Part shown: one piece after another, positions 45,062-53,840 of the stretch
Layout of the letters: each line of letters starts with the position of its first letter
Numbering within the stretch: the stretch's first letter is position 1
NCBI GenBank assembly: GCA_045565995.1
Contig: JBJLEF010000001.1
Coordinates: 1,798,001 to 1,862,000, forward strand
Source: UBA721 sp002705165
GTDB taxonomy: Bacteria; Planctomycetota; Planctomycetia; Pirellulales; Pirellulaceae
Length of the DNA: 64,000 bases
Reading direction: 5' to 3'
Notes under the pieces: generated by a model
Told to the model about the DNA's origin: nothing
Database searches by the model: none
Seen by the model: the letters and a program-made list of their open reading frames with translations, nothing else
Translations under genes and position numbers: made by a program

Positions 45062-46416
45062 CCTAATTCACGAATGGCATCACGATGCTGTAGCAGGTAT
45101 TGCGGCCGACCATTAAAGTCCGGGATCTTAACGCTGGCGACATCGATTCCTAAATGTTTGTAAAGAGTAGCAAACACGTTTTGATAATGAATGGGACGAT
45201 CTCGGGCTTCTTCAGCCAGGCGTGTTGTACTACCAAGCACCTGTCCATGATTGAATCCGCCACCAGCAAGAATACAACCCGACACGGCGGGCCAATGGTC
45301 ACGGCCACCATTGGCATTAACTCGTGGGGTACGCCCCATTTCCCCCCAGACGACGACGGCTACATCTTCTTCAAGCCCCCGCTCTTTTAGGTCTTGAGTT
45401 AGGGCCAGAAGGCATTGTTCAAGTCGAGGAAGGTATTCTCGAAGTTGAGCAAAGTTGTTCTTGTATGCCAGGTCACCGGCTTTGCGACAGGAGTGTGTAT
45501 CCCAGCGTCCGAAGGAAACCGAAACGCAACGAGCACCGGCTTCCACTAGTCGACGGGCGATCAGGAAGTCTTCATTGTTCATCGGTGAACCGTCGTCGAC
45601 CGCATCCTGGTTGCCTTTGCCGTAACGGACGATTGTTTCCGGAGACTCTTTCGATATATCGAGTGCTTCCAATAAGCGATTACTGGTCAGCATATGCAAG
45701 GCCTGCGAAGTGTAAGTATCCACGCTTTGCATGACATCAGAAGCTTCCACGGATCGTTTCAAGCGATCGATCGATTGTAGCAGTTGTTTGCGGTTATTGA
45801 GTCGGTTGCGTGGCATTTGCAGCACCATGTCTGCTTTGCCTTTGTCGTTTGGTTGGAATGGTTTGTGAGCTGAGCCGACAAAGCCTGGCCGACCGGGATC
45901 TCGCCAGTTGTTGTTCGTATGATAAACCATGCTTATCGCCGGAGGCATCGCTTGATCGACTGCCCCTTGCAGAAAAGAAACGGCAGAACCTAAACATGGC
46001 TGATTTCGGATCTTCGACTCAGCATATCCAAATCCACTTAGGCAAAGCTCGGATGCATGTTCATTCTTTGCACCGACTAACGATCGTATAATGGTGAACC
46101 GATCCAGATTCTGCGCGAACCGGGGCAAATGTTCACAAACGTGATAACCGGGAATAGAAGTTTGGATCGGCTGGAATTCACCGCGGATTTCTACGGGAGC
46201 ATCGGGCTTGAGGTCCCAGATATCTAAATGAGAAGGGCCGCCCGGCAGGAAAATCATGATGACCGACTTATGTCGGGACTTGTTTTTGTTTTGCTCGTCG
46301 GCCCGAAGCAATTGAGGTAATGAAATTCCACCCATTGCCAGTGAGCCGACACTCAGAAAGCTACGACGCGAAACACCATCACAGAATTTAGATTTAGAAC
46401 CAACTAGTCTTAACAT
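45058..46416 (-). CDS. DUF1501 family protein (unpaired)
   Basis: A 452-residue DUF1501 protein with no adjacent PSD1 gene. It starts MLRLVGSKSKFCDGVSRRSFL, the common form of unpaired planctomycete DUF1501 proteins, with the twin-arginine-like SRRSFL. Motifs: FLPGGPSHLDIWDLKPDAP, CLGSAVSFLQGA, VSFGRWDTHS, VVWGEMGRTPRVNANGG, GRDHWPAVSGCILAGGGF. The GEMGRTP and GRDHW forms match the other unpaired copy (15169-16575), so paired and unpaired members form two types within this window. It ends with the stop overlapping the channel gene's stop; no partner gene on the same strand is close. Confidence 0.92.
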   Translation of the reverse strand: MLRLVGSKSKFCDGVSRRSFLSVGSLAMGGISLPQLLRADEQNKNKSRHKSVIMIFLPGGPSHLDIWDLKPDAPVEIRGEFQPIQTSIPGYHVCEHLPRFAQNLDRFTIIRSLVGAKNEHASELCLSGFGYAESKIRNQPCLGSAVSFLQGAVDQAMPPAISMVYHTNNNWRDPGRPGFVGSAHKPFQPNDKGKADMVLQMPRNRLNNRKQLLQSIDRLKRSVEASDVMQSVDTYTSQALHMLTSNRLLEALDISKESPETIVRYGKGNQDAVDDGSPMNNEDFLIARRLVEAGARCVSVSFGRWDTHSCRKAGDLAYKNNFAQLREYLPRLEQCLLALTQDLKERGLEEDVAVVVWGEMGRTPRVNANGGRDHWPAVSGCILAGGGFNHGQVLGSTTRLAEEARDRPIHYQNVFATLYKHLGIDVASVKIPDFNGRPQYLLQHRDAIRELG

Positions 46417-46456
46417 CTTATTGTTATTGGAGAGCCCTCTTTAATCTGAAGCTGTA

Positions 46457-46804
46457 TTATCCTTTAATCTTCTTGGCTGCCGCAAGCATTAATTCAGCGG
46501 CTTCCCGCCCGGTCATCCCAATTTTTATACCCATACCCTCTGCTCGGGGGGTGCAGCGAGTGATTTTTGCATCCAACAGATCTTCCGGCGTGATCAAAGG
46601 ACATTCAGGAGTTCCTTCGGCGATGGCCATCGCCTGATTAAATTTAGTGGGTACAACCACGTCATAGATTCCACAGCCAACGATACCGACAGGCGTGAGA
46701 ATGCTACAGTATTGTCCTTCAATCCATCGATTACTAATGCCAAGTGCTGAGCCATTTTCGAAGTGGAGAGTTGAACTAATGGATCGTGGTAAGGCATCAC
46801 TCAT
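46457..46804 (-). CDS. DUF1805 (YunC-like) family protein
   Basis: A 115-residue protein resembling the DUF1805/YunC family: a central GIVGCGIYDVVVPTKFNQAM strand-turn-helix, an LITPEDLLDAKITRCTPRA segment and a closing GMTGREAAELMLAAAKK helix. The length fits. No function is established for the family. It is 40 bases upstream of the DUF1501 gene on the same strand, so the two may be co-transcribed, and it faces a 457-base intergenic region. Assignment rests on recalled family patterns rather than a search. Confidence 0.65.
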   Translation of the reverse strand: MSDALPRSISSTLHFENGSALGISNRWIEGQYCSILTPVGIVGCGIYDVVVPTKFNQAMAIAEGTPECPLITPEDLLDAKITRCTPRAEGMGIKIGMTGREAAELMLAAAKKIKG

Positions 46805-47261
46805 GATGATCGTTTCCTTAAAGATGTCAGCATTGTTTTAGAGAGCAGTTGATCGAACATTCTCTTTCACACCAATTTGAAATTTTAATTTAGCTGGATT
46901 TGGCACGTTCTACTTGGCGCCGTGGTTATCGGATATTTAGTCATGAATAGTTCGAAGGGTGATGGTATGTCGGAAGACAAATTCGGATATCTAAACGACG
47001 ATCGTGCTTAAACAAACTAGGCTGCTTTCATTTCAGCCTTAGTCGTTCTTTTCCGAAGGGTCATCGATTAATTATAAAACTACGATCAGTATCATTCTAT
47101 TTGGCAGATCACCAACAACAAAAAGAATTTATGAAGTACAGACTAGGCTGCTTCAACTTGGGACTACAGCGTGTAAGCACTATTGGTCGGGCGCAATTCA
47201 GTTACAATAAGAATTCTCATGTAATCAATCAACACACTTTGTGATAAGAGAAAACATTATC
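46805..47261. other. 457-base intergenic region between divergent genes
   Basis: I see no credible coding sequence here. It must contain the promoters of the DUF1805 gene (minus strand) and the tandem parvulin gene (plus strand). A 12-base sequence, ACTAGGCTGCTT, occurs twice in direct orientation at 47016-47027 and 47142-47153. The stretch around 47065-47140 is AT-rich. No hairpin strong enough to call a terminator or riboswitch was found by eye. Confidence 0.5.
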
Positions 47262-47822
47262 ATGCTCGAAGCATCTGCTAGCCATATCCTTGTTGAAACA
47301 GAAGAAGTCTGTCAGGACTTGAAAGAGCAAATCGAAGGTGGGCTGGACTTTGCTGCTGCCGCGGCAGAATTCTCAGCTTGTCCATCCGGGGCTCAAGGTG
47401 GATCTTTGGGGACATTTAGTCCTGGCCAAATGGTTCCGGAATTTGATAAGGTTGTTTTCGAAGAAGAAGTGGGTGTAATTCACGGACCGGTGAAAACTCA
47501 GTTTGGCTATCACTTAATCAAAATTACAGATCGCGGCACTAAGATAGAAGCCGCTGCTCGTCACATTCTTGTTGAAACAGAAGAAGTCTGTCAGGACTTG
47601 AAAGAGCAAATCGAAGGTGGGTTGGACTTTACGGCGGCTGCGGCTGAACATTCCAAGTGTCCCTCCGGTTCTCGTGGAGGAGAATTAGGTACTTTTGGCC
47701 GCGGGCAAATGGTACCGGAATTTGATAAAGTTGTGTTTGAAGAAGAACTGGGTGTTGTTCATGGGCCAGTTCAGACTCAGTTCGGCTTTCATTTGATCGA
47801 GATCACCAGTCGTGACGACTAA
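47262..47822 (+). CDS. tandem parvulin-type peptidyl-prolyl isomerase (two PpiC domains)
   Basis: From ATG 47262 the product is 186 residues consisting of two complete PpiC/parvulin domains of 93 residues each. Both have HILVETEEVCQDLKEQIEGG, a CPSG turn, GGxLGTF, GQMVPEFDKVVFEEE and a final QFGYHLIKIT or QFGFHLIEIT strand. Parvulins isomerise Xaa-Pro bonds. There is no signal peptide, so the protein is cytoplasmic. Single-domain parvulins of about 92 residues are usual; this is an internal duplication. A GTG at 47241 would add seven residues. Its last four bases overlap the convergent GIY-YIG gene. Confidence 0.9.
   Translation: MLEASASHILVETEEVCQDLKEQIEGGLDFAAAAAEFSACPSGAQGGSLGTFSPGQMVPEFDKVVFEEEVGVIHGPVKTQFGYHLIKITDRGTKIEAAARHILVETEEVCQDLKEQIEGGLDFTAAAAEHSKCPSGSRGGELGTFGRGQMVPEFDKVVFEEELGVVHGPVQTQFGFHLIEITSRDD
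47289..47621 (+). repeat. 54-bp perfect direct repeat inside the parvulin gene
   Basis: Bases 47289-47342 are identical to 47568-47621, offset by exactly 279 bases (93 codons), so each copy falls at the same place in its PpiC domain. Outside this block the two halves have drifted at many third positions. The perfect block encodes LVETEEVCQDLKEQIEGG. Confidence 0.85.
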
Positions 47823-48103
47823 GTCTTCGCGGTGATTAACTGATCTTTTTGTTTGCGCGTTAATTGCTTGATTGCGTATTCTCGTTTTAGTGCTGTGCTG
47901 CGATTCTCGGATTCTTCCTGATACACTAATTTGACGGGTGTGCGAGCTCTTGTGTACCGGGCAGCCGTTCCGGCATTATGTTGCTCAAGCCGACGCTCAA
48001 TATCATTGGTCATACCGGTGTAGAGTGTCCCGTCAGCACATTCAAGGATGTAGACAAACCAGAGGTGCGTATTGTCGACGCTATCAGAGGAAGACTGGCT
48101 CAT
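47819..48103 (-). CDS. GIY-YIG nuclease superfamily protein
   Basis: A 94-residue single-domain GIY-YIG protein of the YhbQ/UPF0213 type. The two-strand motif is VYILECADGTLYTGMTND (residues 17-34), the catalytic Arg is Arg38 in IERRLEQHN, and the metal-binding Glu is probably Glu75 in LKREYAIK. Length and order are typical of these small proteins, whose cellular role is mostly unknown, although some cut branched DNA. It starts 27 bases after the metF stop codon on the same strand and is likely co-transcribed with it. Confidence 0.9.
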   Translation of the reverse strand: MSQSSSDSVDNTHLWFVYILECADGTLYTGMTNDIERRLEQHNAGTAARYTRARTPVKLVYQEESENRSTALKREYAIKQLTRKQKDQLITAKT

Positions 48104-48130
48104 CGTTTTAATCTAATCCTTCGTCTGAGA

Positions 48131-49003
48131 TTACCAGCCAGCAGTCTCCAGCACACGTAATGTTGCCTGAGACTTATTGAGGACATAGAAGTGCACGCCC
48201 GGAGCTCCGTTGTCAATTAGGTCCTGAACCTGAGCGATGGCCAATTCCACTCCGGCTTCAAATTGCCACTCCGTGTTGTCTTCGCCCTTCTCTCCCAGTC
48301 GTTGTATGAAAGATTCGGGAAGCTTGGAGCCACAGAGAGAAGTGATACGTTGGATTTGATTCAGATTGGTGACTGGAAGAATCCCGGGAACAATGGGGAT
48401 ATTGATACCAGCAGCAACGCATCGATCGCAGAATTCGAAATAGTCTTTGTTGTCATAGAATAATTGCGTGATGACTATGTCTGCTCCGGCATCTATTTTA
48501 CGTTTGAGATTTTCCAGGTCAGCCTCAGCAGACGGAGCTTCTTGATGAACTTCCGGGTATCCTGCAACGGCGATCCCAAAGTTTGGAAATTCAGCCCGAA
48601 TGAACTCAACCAATTCGTTGGCGTAACGAAAGCCACCTGCAACGGCCTTAAACTCGGTGTCTCCCTGAGGTGGGTCCCCCCTCAGAGCTACCAAAAAGTC
48701 AATGTCCTGCTGCGAAGCGTTTTCTAGATACTGGCGAAGATCATCCTGCGTGCTGCCGACACAGGTAAGGTGACTGGCGACGGGAATATTAAAGGTAGAT
48801 TTAACCTGAGTAATGACGTCCATCGTTTTGGTTTGTGTGGAACCGCCTGCGCCGTAGGTACAGGTAATGTAATCCGGAGCAAACTGCATCAATGCTTCAG
48901 TGTGGCGCATCAGGGAAGCGCCCCCTTTTTCAGTCTTAGGGGGAAAGAGTTCGAACGAGAGTCCTTTACGGTCTGCTGTATAGAATTGCGCGACTGATGC
49001 CAT
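48131..49003 (-). CDS. metF: methylenetetrahydrofolate reductase
   Basis: A 290-residue FAD-dependent reductase that converts 5,10-methylene- to 5-methyl-tetrahydrofolate, the methyl donor for methionine synthesis. Signatures: LSFELFPPKTEKG with catalytic Glu18, TCTYGAGGSTQ (about 47-57), HLTCVGSTQDDL (about 79-90), LVALRGDPPQG, and GADIVITQLFYDN. The length matches bacterial MetF. ATG 49003 is preferred; the frame could begin at 49027 with a poorer start. The gene is cytoplasmic, divergent from the sulfatase at 49181, and followed by the GIY-YIG gene. Confidence 0.95.
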   Translation of the reverse strand: MASVAQFYTADRKGLSFELFPPKTEKGGASLMRHTEALMQFAPDYITCTYGAGGSTQTKTMDVITQVKSTFNIPVASHLTCVGSTQDDLRQYLENASQQDIDFLVALRGDPPQGDTEFKAVAGGFRYANELVEFIRAEFPNFGIAVAGYPEVHQEAPSAEADLENLKRKIDAGADIVITQLFYDNKDYFEFCDRCVAAGINIPIVPGILPVTNLNQIQRITSLCGSKLPESFIQRLGEKGEDNTEWQFEAGVELAIAQVQDLIDNGAPGVHFYVLNKSQATLRVLETAGW

Positions 49004-49180
49004 GATGACCTGTTTTTTGTAAATCAATCTTCAACGCTAATAATAAGTTACTTCGGCTATTTGATATAGATGGGCAAACCTAGAATTAAAGCCGGAAGGT
49101 AAAAGGGTTTGATTTTTAACCCTGTAGAGTAAAATCGATCAACACATCGTCATCTTTGCAGCCCCTTTGAGTTGAGATTT

Positions 49181-50758
49181 ATGGGTAGTTATCAAAACCT
49201 TCGTTCTTTGATCGTTCTTACTTTCCTGTCGCTTGTCACCGGTATTGTTCGGGGAGATGAACGCCCAAACATCCTTTTTATCTTTTCTGACGATCATGCC
49301 GTTAACGCTATTTCTGCCTACGGAAGCCGTTTGCAGGAGGTAGCTCCAACACCGCATATTGATCGCATTGCTCGTGAAGGTGCTATTTTCAGGAACTCAT
49401 TTTGTGCGAACTCGATTTGTGGCCCTTCCCGAGCCACCGTCCTGACAGGGTTGCACAGCCATAAGAATGGTCGCATGCGAAATGGGGGGGCCCCGTTTGA
49501 TGGTTCCCAGTGGACATGTGCCAACGCCTTACAACAGGCAGGTTATCAAACCGCAGTCATTGGTAAGTGGCATTTGCGAAGTAATCCTGTTGGTTTTGAC
49601 TACTGGGAAGTGTTGCCTGGACAGGGGAATTATTACAACCCCATGTTCATTCATATGGATGGCTCACGAAAGCAGGATACGGGATATGCCACAGATTTAA
49701 CAACGGACAAGGCACTGACATGGTTGGACCAACGCGACAAAGATAAGCCCTTCTTTCTGATGTGCCAACATAAGGCACCGCACCGTACATTCGCTCCGGC
49801 ATTAAGACATCTCGATGATTTTGACGGGGTGGCTATTCCGGAACCGGATACGTTGTTTGATGAATATCAGAACCGAAGTATGACATTGGCAACGAATGAG
49901 ATGGAAATCGACCGTCACTTTGATTGGGCTTATGATGCGAAAGTTCGCAGGGATGAGCGTGGAGACGTTGTATTGCCAAAGCCTGACCGGTATGGGACGC
50001 CTGAATACAATCGTATGAACGATCGACAGAAGGCGGCTTGGAATGCACATTTTAGTCCGCTGAATCAAAAGTTCCTTCAGGACTTCAAAGATGGAAAATT
50101 AAGTCATGAAGAGGTTGTTCGCTGGAAGTACCAGCGTTATATGAAGAATTATCTGGCGACGGTTCGAGCAGTGGATGAAAATGTGGGCCGCATGCTTCAA
50201 TATTTAGATCAACATGATCTGGCTGAGAATACCATTGTCATTTACTCGTCTGATCAGGGCTTCTATTTGGGAGAGCATGGCTGGTATGACAAACGATGGA
50301 TGTTTGAAGAATCTTTTAAAATGCCGTTTGTGATTCGTTGGCCTGGTGTTGTGCAACCTGGTTCGGAGCCTGATACGTTGATTCAGAATATTGATTATGC
50401 CCCGACTTTCGCTCAGGTTGCCGGCGTCGAAGTGCCAGCTAGTGTGCAAGGTAAGTCGTTGGTTCCGGTCCTGACTGGTAAGAACGAACAATGGGATCGC
50501 GATTCTTTGTACTATGCTTATTACGAAATTGGTGAACATGCCGTCCCTCAGCATTTTGGCGTGCGAACAGACCGATATAAGCTCATCTATTTCCCTGCGA
50601 CGGAGGAATGGAATCTCTTCGATTTGCAAAAAGATCCGCAGGAAATGACCAGCGTTCATGGTAAGGCACGTTACCGTCGTACCCAGCAATTGTTGACCGA
50701 CGAGTATCATCGCTTGCGAGATCACTATGAGGCTCCACCTTATGAAAACATCAAATGA
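49181..50758 (+). CDS. sulfatase (FGly motif CGPSR)
   Basis: A 525-residue type I sulfatase with a signal peptide (about 1-25). First metal site ILFIFSDDHAVNAISAYG, formylglycine motif CGPSR with Cys80, GKWHL near residue 133, second metal site YSSDQGFYLGEHGWYDKRWM and the C-terminal LFDLQKDPQEMTSVHG. It closely resembles the sulfatase at 19160-20773 through its whole length, so the two are paralogues of one subfamily. TTG 49172 is an alternative start three codons upstream. It is not adjacent to other degradative genes, but is followed by tRNA-Leu. Confidence 0.93.
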   Translation: MGSYQNLRSLIVLTFLSLVTGIVRGDERPNILFIFSDDHAVNAISAYGSRLQEVAPTPHIDRIAREGAIFRNSFCANSICGPSRATVLTGLHSHKNGRMRNGGAPFDGSQWTCANALQQAGYQTAVIGKWHLRSNPVGFDYWEVLPGQGNYYNPMFIHMDGSRKQDTGYATDLTTDKALTWLDQRDKDKPFFLMCQHKAPHRTFAPALRHLDDFDGVAIPEPDTLFDEYQNRSMTLATNEMEIDRHFDWAYDAKVRRDERGDVVLPKPDRYGTPEYNRMNDRQKAAWNAHFSPLNQKFLQDFKDGKLSHEEVVRWKYQRYMKNYLATVRAVDENVGRMLQYLDQHDLAENTIVIYSSDQGFYLGEHGWYDKRWMFEESFKMPFVIRWPGVVQPGSEPDTLIQNIDYAPTFAQVAGVEVPASVQGKSLVPVLTGKNEQWDRDSLYYAYYEIGEHAVPQHFGVRTDRYKLIYFPATEEWNLFDLQKDPQEMTSVHGKARYRRTQQLLTDEYHRLRDHYEAPPYENIK

Positions 50759-50776
50759 CAAGGTCGGTTGCACTGC

Positions 50777-50804
50777 TTGCCATAAGTTTGCCTTGAGTTA
50801 AAAT
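50777..50804 (+). promoter_or_regulatory. putative promoter of tRNA-Leu
   Basis: TTGCCA (50777-50782) and TAAAAT (50799-50804) each match five of six positions of the sigma-70 -35 and -10 consensus, with a 16-base spacer. The predicted start of transcription is about 20 bases before the tRNA. Planctomycete promoters are not well mapped, so this remains a prediction. Confidence 0.4.
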
Positions 50805-50830
50805 CAAGGTTATCCAAAGCCAAAAACGTT

Positions 50831-50914
50831 GCCAGAGTGGCGGAATTGGCAGACGCGCGGGATTCAAAATCCCGTGCCCGCAAGGGCGTGTGGGTTCGAT
50901 TCCCACCTCTGGTA
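50831..50914 (+). tRNA. tRNA-Leu (anticodon CAA)
   Basis: An 84-base class II tRNA. The acceptor stem GCCAGAG pairs with CTCTGGT (first pair G-T), discriminator A at 50914. The D arm has GGCGGAATTGGCAGAC, the anticodon stem CGGGA/TCCCG encloses the loop TTCAAAA giving anticodon CAA (decodes UUG), a variable arm follows (TGCCCGCAAGGGCG region), and the T arm is TGTGGGTTCGATTCCCAC. The CCA end is not encoded. It is placed between a sulfatase and a PQQ dehydrogenase gene; no integrase or attachment repeat is visible nearby. Confidence 0.95.
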
Positions 50915-50916
50915 CT

Positions 50917-50949
50917 AAACTCCACACTTCATTGAGGTGTGGAGTTTTT
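50917..50949 (+). terminator. rho-independent terminator after tRNA-Leu
   Basis: A perfect 11-bp stem, AAACTCCACAC (50917-50927) with GTGTGGAGTTT (50937-50947), closes a 9-base loop and runs into a T5 tract ending at 50949. It starts 3 bases after the tRNA. It could also act, more weakly, on the convergent PQQ dehydrogenase transcript. Confidence 0.85.
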
Positions 50950-50984
50950 CGATGGGAAGCCGAGTCTATACCTCGCTCATCCCG

Positions 50985-52679
50985 CTAGGGATAAATCGAC
51001 TCATCAAGAATCAGTTTATAGATAGTTCCCTGATAGCCGACGATGAAGAGTTCACCGTCATGATCGACTCCAAAAGAGCATGGCTTTTCGGGAACCTTAC
51101 CAATCACTCGAACATCGACGAGTTTGCGATTTTGCTGTGTCATCGCCCAGATCGTCTTCGTTTCAAAATCAGCAAAGATATATTTACCCACATAAGAAGG
51201 GCTGCGGCTTCCACGGTAAACATATCCACCTGTAACAGAAACGCCATGCTTACGACGGTACGCGATTACTGGTGGGGTAAATGCCTCTTCGTTACGTAGG
51301 TATTGTCTGGAAAATGGCGTGAAAGCCTCATACACGTTCCAGCCGTGATTTTCTCCCAGTCGTGGCATGTTGATTTCTTCATAAAGATTCTGGCCGATGT
51401 CTCCCACATACATTTCGTTGGTCTTGGAATCCCAACTAAAACGCCACGGCATACGAAAACCGTATGCCCAGATTTCAGGAAGAGCCTTTTTGCCGGCATT
51501 TCTAAATGGATTGTCCTTTGGAATCGAGTAGGGAAGTCCGGCGTCCCGGTGATCTACATCGATTCGAAGAATCTTACCCAAATGGAGTCCAAGGTTTTGG
51601 CCATTTCCAAGCGGGTCTTCTTGCGGGCCACCATCACCCGCTCCGATGTAAAGATAACCGTCGGGCCCAAAGGCTAACATGCCTCCCCAGTGCAACATCG
51701 TCGGCTGCTCGATTTTTAGCAGTCGGCGAGAGGTACCACCGGCGTCCTGACTTAGGTCTTCTATCGCTGTTCGTTCTACGATGACCGGAGAGAAAATGTC
51801 ATTTTCCCGGACATGATAATTAAGATAGTATTGGCGGTTATTGAGGAATTCCGGATGGAATGCCAGACACAACACACCTTCGTACGTCCCTGTAATTGCT
51901 TCGTGACTGAGATCTGCCCACAATTCTTTCTTTTGACCCTTCGGAGTAACGGTCAACTGATAGATGTGTCGTGTTTTCTGCTCGACAATCATGTACGTGT
52001 TGATTGCTCCCGGCTTGGCAATGATGCAAACGGGGTGATCAAAGCGAAGTGAGTCGTCATGCAACGCTTCGACCCGGACTTGCTTAGCCACTGATTTAAA
52101 CGTATCAGGCATTCCAGCATAGGCGATTCCGTCTTTTTGCTTGAGTGTCGTCAGGTACTGAACTAGATCACTAAATTCAGACGCATTGATCACTTTGTGT
52201 AAATCAGCAGGCATCAGTGAGGTGTTACTACGCAACTGTTCATCAATATCTTCAGTGGCGATTTTTACGACCTCACCTTTTTCATTGATTAGCTCGATGG
52301 TTTCTTTCGACTGAAATTGTAAGACCCCGGTAATGACTTTACCGTCGACGGTCGTGACTGTGTGGCTAGCATGATCCGGGTGTATTTGTACACTCGGTTC
52401 TAGGACTGATCGAATGATCTGGTCCCGATCAAATTTGTCACCAATGACCATCAGATCCGGCCCGGCTTTGACCTCTTTCTTGCCAATACTATGGCATTTT
52501 TTACAATTTGATTTTTCAGACTCGAATACAAGTTTGCCCTTCGCTGCATTCCCTCCGTTTTTGGCAACGGCCGTGTAGCGATCCACAATATGCTTTTGAT
52601 CTGCATCCTGTGCCTGAAGAATAGATGCTGTCGGAATGACAAGAAGTGTTAGAGCAAGAATCTGAGTGCGTTTACGCAT
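50985..52679 (-). CDS. PQQ-dependent sugar dehydrogenase with haem-binding domain
   Basis: A 564-residue exported protein: signal peptide about 1-23; a haem c domain of the Pirellula/Verrucomicrobium type (about 40-180) with CKKCH at 59-63 and the SLMPADLHKV segment that supplies the axial Met; then a soluble glucose dehydrogenase-like propeller (about 190-564) with HPEFLNNRQYYLNYH, FGPDGYLYIGAGDGGPQ, GKILRIDVDH, EIWAYGFRMPWRFSWD and GDIGQNLYEEIN. It probably oxidises sugars to lactones in the periplasm, passing electrons to its own haem. The fused haem order (N-terminal) is common in planctomycetes. A single gene, convergent to tRNA-Leu. Confidence 0.9.
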   Translation of the reverse strand: MRKRTQILALTLLVIPTASILQAQDADQKHIVDRYTAVAKNGGNAAKGKLVFESEKSNCKKCHSIGKKEVKAGPDLMVIGDKFDRDQIIRSVLEPSVQIHPDHASHTVTTVDGKVITGVLQFQSKETIELINEKGEVVKIATEDIDEQLRSNTSLMPADLHKVINASEFSDLVQYLTTLKQKDGIAYAGMPDTFKSVAKQVRVEALHDDSLRFDHPVCIIAKPGAINTYMIVEQKTRHIYQLTVTPKGQKKELWADLSHEAITGTYEGVLCLAFHPEFLNNRQYYLNYHVRENDIFSPVIVERTAIEDLSQDAGGTSRRLLKIEQPTMLHWGGMLAFGPDGYLYIGAGDGGPQEDPLGNGQNLGLHLGKILRIDVDHRDAGLPYSIPKDNPFRNAGKKALPEIWAYGFRMPWRFSWDSKTNEMYVGDIGQNLYEEINMPRLGENHGWNVYEAFTPFSRQYLRNEEAFTPPVIAYRRKHGVSVTGGYVYRGSRSPSYVGKYIFADFETKTIWAMTQQNRKLVDVRVIGKVPEKPCSFGVDHDGELFIVGYQGTIYKLILDESIYP

Positions 52680-52781
52680 GGTAGAGGCATCGCTGAGAGT
52701 GAAGAAGTTGCATCTGGGGTACTTCTAAAGTAACCCAGATGCGGACTCATGAAAACAATTTGGAGGCAGCGCCGCTTGGAA

Positions 52782-53840
52782 TTATTCGTAGGCATCGCCG
52801 TCGAGCAGAGTTTTTAAATCGTCAGATGCGACATTCCACATGCGCTGCATCATTTCCTGAGCGTCCAGATATTCATAGTTCTCAATATCTCCGACGATGC
52901 CGTTTAACGGCGTCTTTGTATCAAGACTTTGCTCCACTCGTTTTACGAAAGCGGGTAAATTGTCAGCAAGTTCACTCGCTTCGTCCATATTCATCTGCCC
53001 GGCTTTGATACCAAGCATCTTGTCAGGAAACAGAGATTTGTCGACAAGATCCGGTGAAATCAATTCAATCAGGGCAGTTTCGACGCCGCCCGCGTGTTGG
53101 TCACCCCGTTCACCCGCGAATTGGATTAGTGGTTCATGTAACCACCGGAATCGGTAGTGGTCACAAGCACTAATGCGTAATCCTTCCTCGATGGCCTGGC
53201 GGTGGACAATGGAACCATGAACATCGACGACATAGATTCCTTTCGGCTGTAGCCATTTCATAATTGCGTCAGTGTACCCGGCAACATACTGTACAAGTAA
53301 TCCTGGCGTGATGTCGATGCTTAGTCCGAATGGGAGTCCCCAGGTCAGGTGGCCGTATTCCACAGGTGGAGCCAGAATGATTTCTGGAAAACGGCGTTTT
53401 AATTGATCTAGCACGGCATAGCTTTGGATGGTGTCTGTCCCTAAGGGCAGGTGAGGGCCATGCTCTTCGACCGCCGTATCAACAGAAAAACAAACGACTT
53501 TCCCTACGTCCGGAGCAGGCCATTCATATTTAGGCATTTCAACCACGAGCAAATCGGTTTCCAGAGATTTGCGCTGACCGCTTTCCCAGTAGTAAGGAAA
53601 ACAATATCGTATACGCTCCAGTAAGTTCGATTTGAGTTCCGGAGTCATTGCTTCGTGATACAGAGGAGGGAGTACAAGAGGTCCGATGTCTGCGATCAGA
53701 TCAGCAGGTGTACCTAGCGAAACGATAGGTAGTACCGGGCATTCATACTTAATCTGCTCTTTGAGCTTAGGCAATGAATAACTCGTGAGAAGCGGGCCTG
53801 CATTGATCTTCTCGGGTAAGCAAAACGAGCAGTCGGTCAT
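52782..53840 (-). CDS. creatininase family amidohydrolase with N-terminal extension
   Basis: A 352-residue protein. The C-terminal 240 residues are a creatininase-family metalloamidohydrolase: VEEHGPHLPLGTDT at 124-137 holds metal ligands Glu126/His127 region and Asp136, and GDQHAGGVETA at 246-256 holds a further His and Glu. The usual NGHGGN motif is VDVHGS here (His208 kept, the rest changed). About 110 residues precede the first motif, against some 25-30 in typical members; that part has no recognised domain. No signal peptide. It is 102 bases upstream of the PQQ dehydrogenase on the same strand. Substrate unknown; relatives act on creatinine, formamidopyrimidines or a peptide in mycofactocin maturation. 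Confidence 0.82.
   Translation of the reverse strand: MTDCSFCLPEKINAGPLLTSYSLPKLKEQIKYECPVLPIVSLGTPADLIADIGPLVLPPLYHEAMTPELKSNLLERIRYCFPYYWESGQRKSLETDLLVVEMPKYEWPAPDVGKVVCFSVDTAVEEHGPHLPLGTDTIQSYAVLDQLKRRFPEIILAPPVEYGHLTWGLPFGLSIDITPGLLVQYVAGYTDAIMKWLQPKGIYVVDVHGSIVHRQAIEEGLRISACDHYRFRWLHEPLIQFAGERGDQHAGGVETALIELISPDLVDKSLFPDKMLGIKAGQMNMDEASELADNLPAFVKRVEQSLDTKTPLNGIVGDIENYEYLDAQEMMQRMWNVASDDLKTLLDGDAYE

Noticed and set aside
49101..49123. Hairpin AGGGTT/AACCCT with a short T run on the minus strand, in the metF leader.
   Set aside because: Only 6 bp of stem, four T residues, and no recognisable SAM-type or other riboswitch core around it; not enough to call an attenuator.
50831..50949. tRNA-Leu as a possible integration site for a mobile element.
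   Set aside because: No integrase, no repeated tRNA 3' end and no change of gene style on either side.
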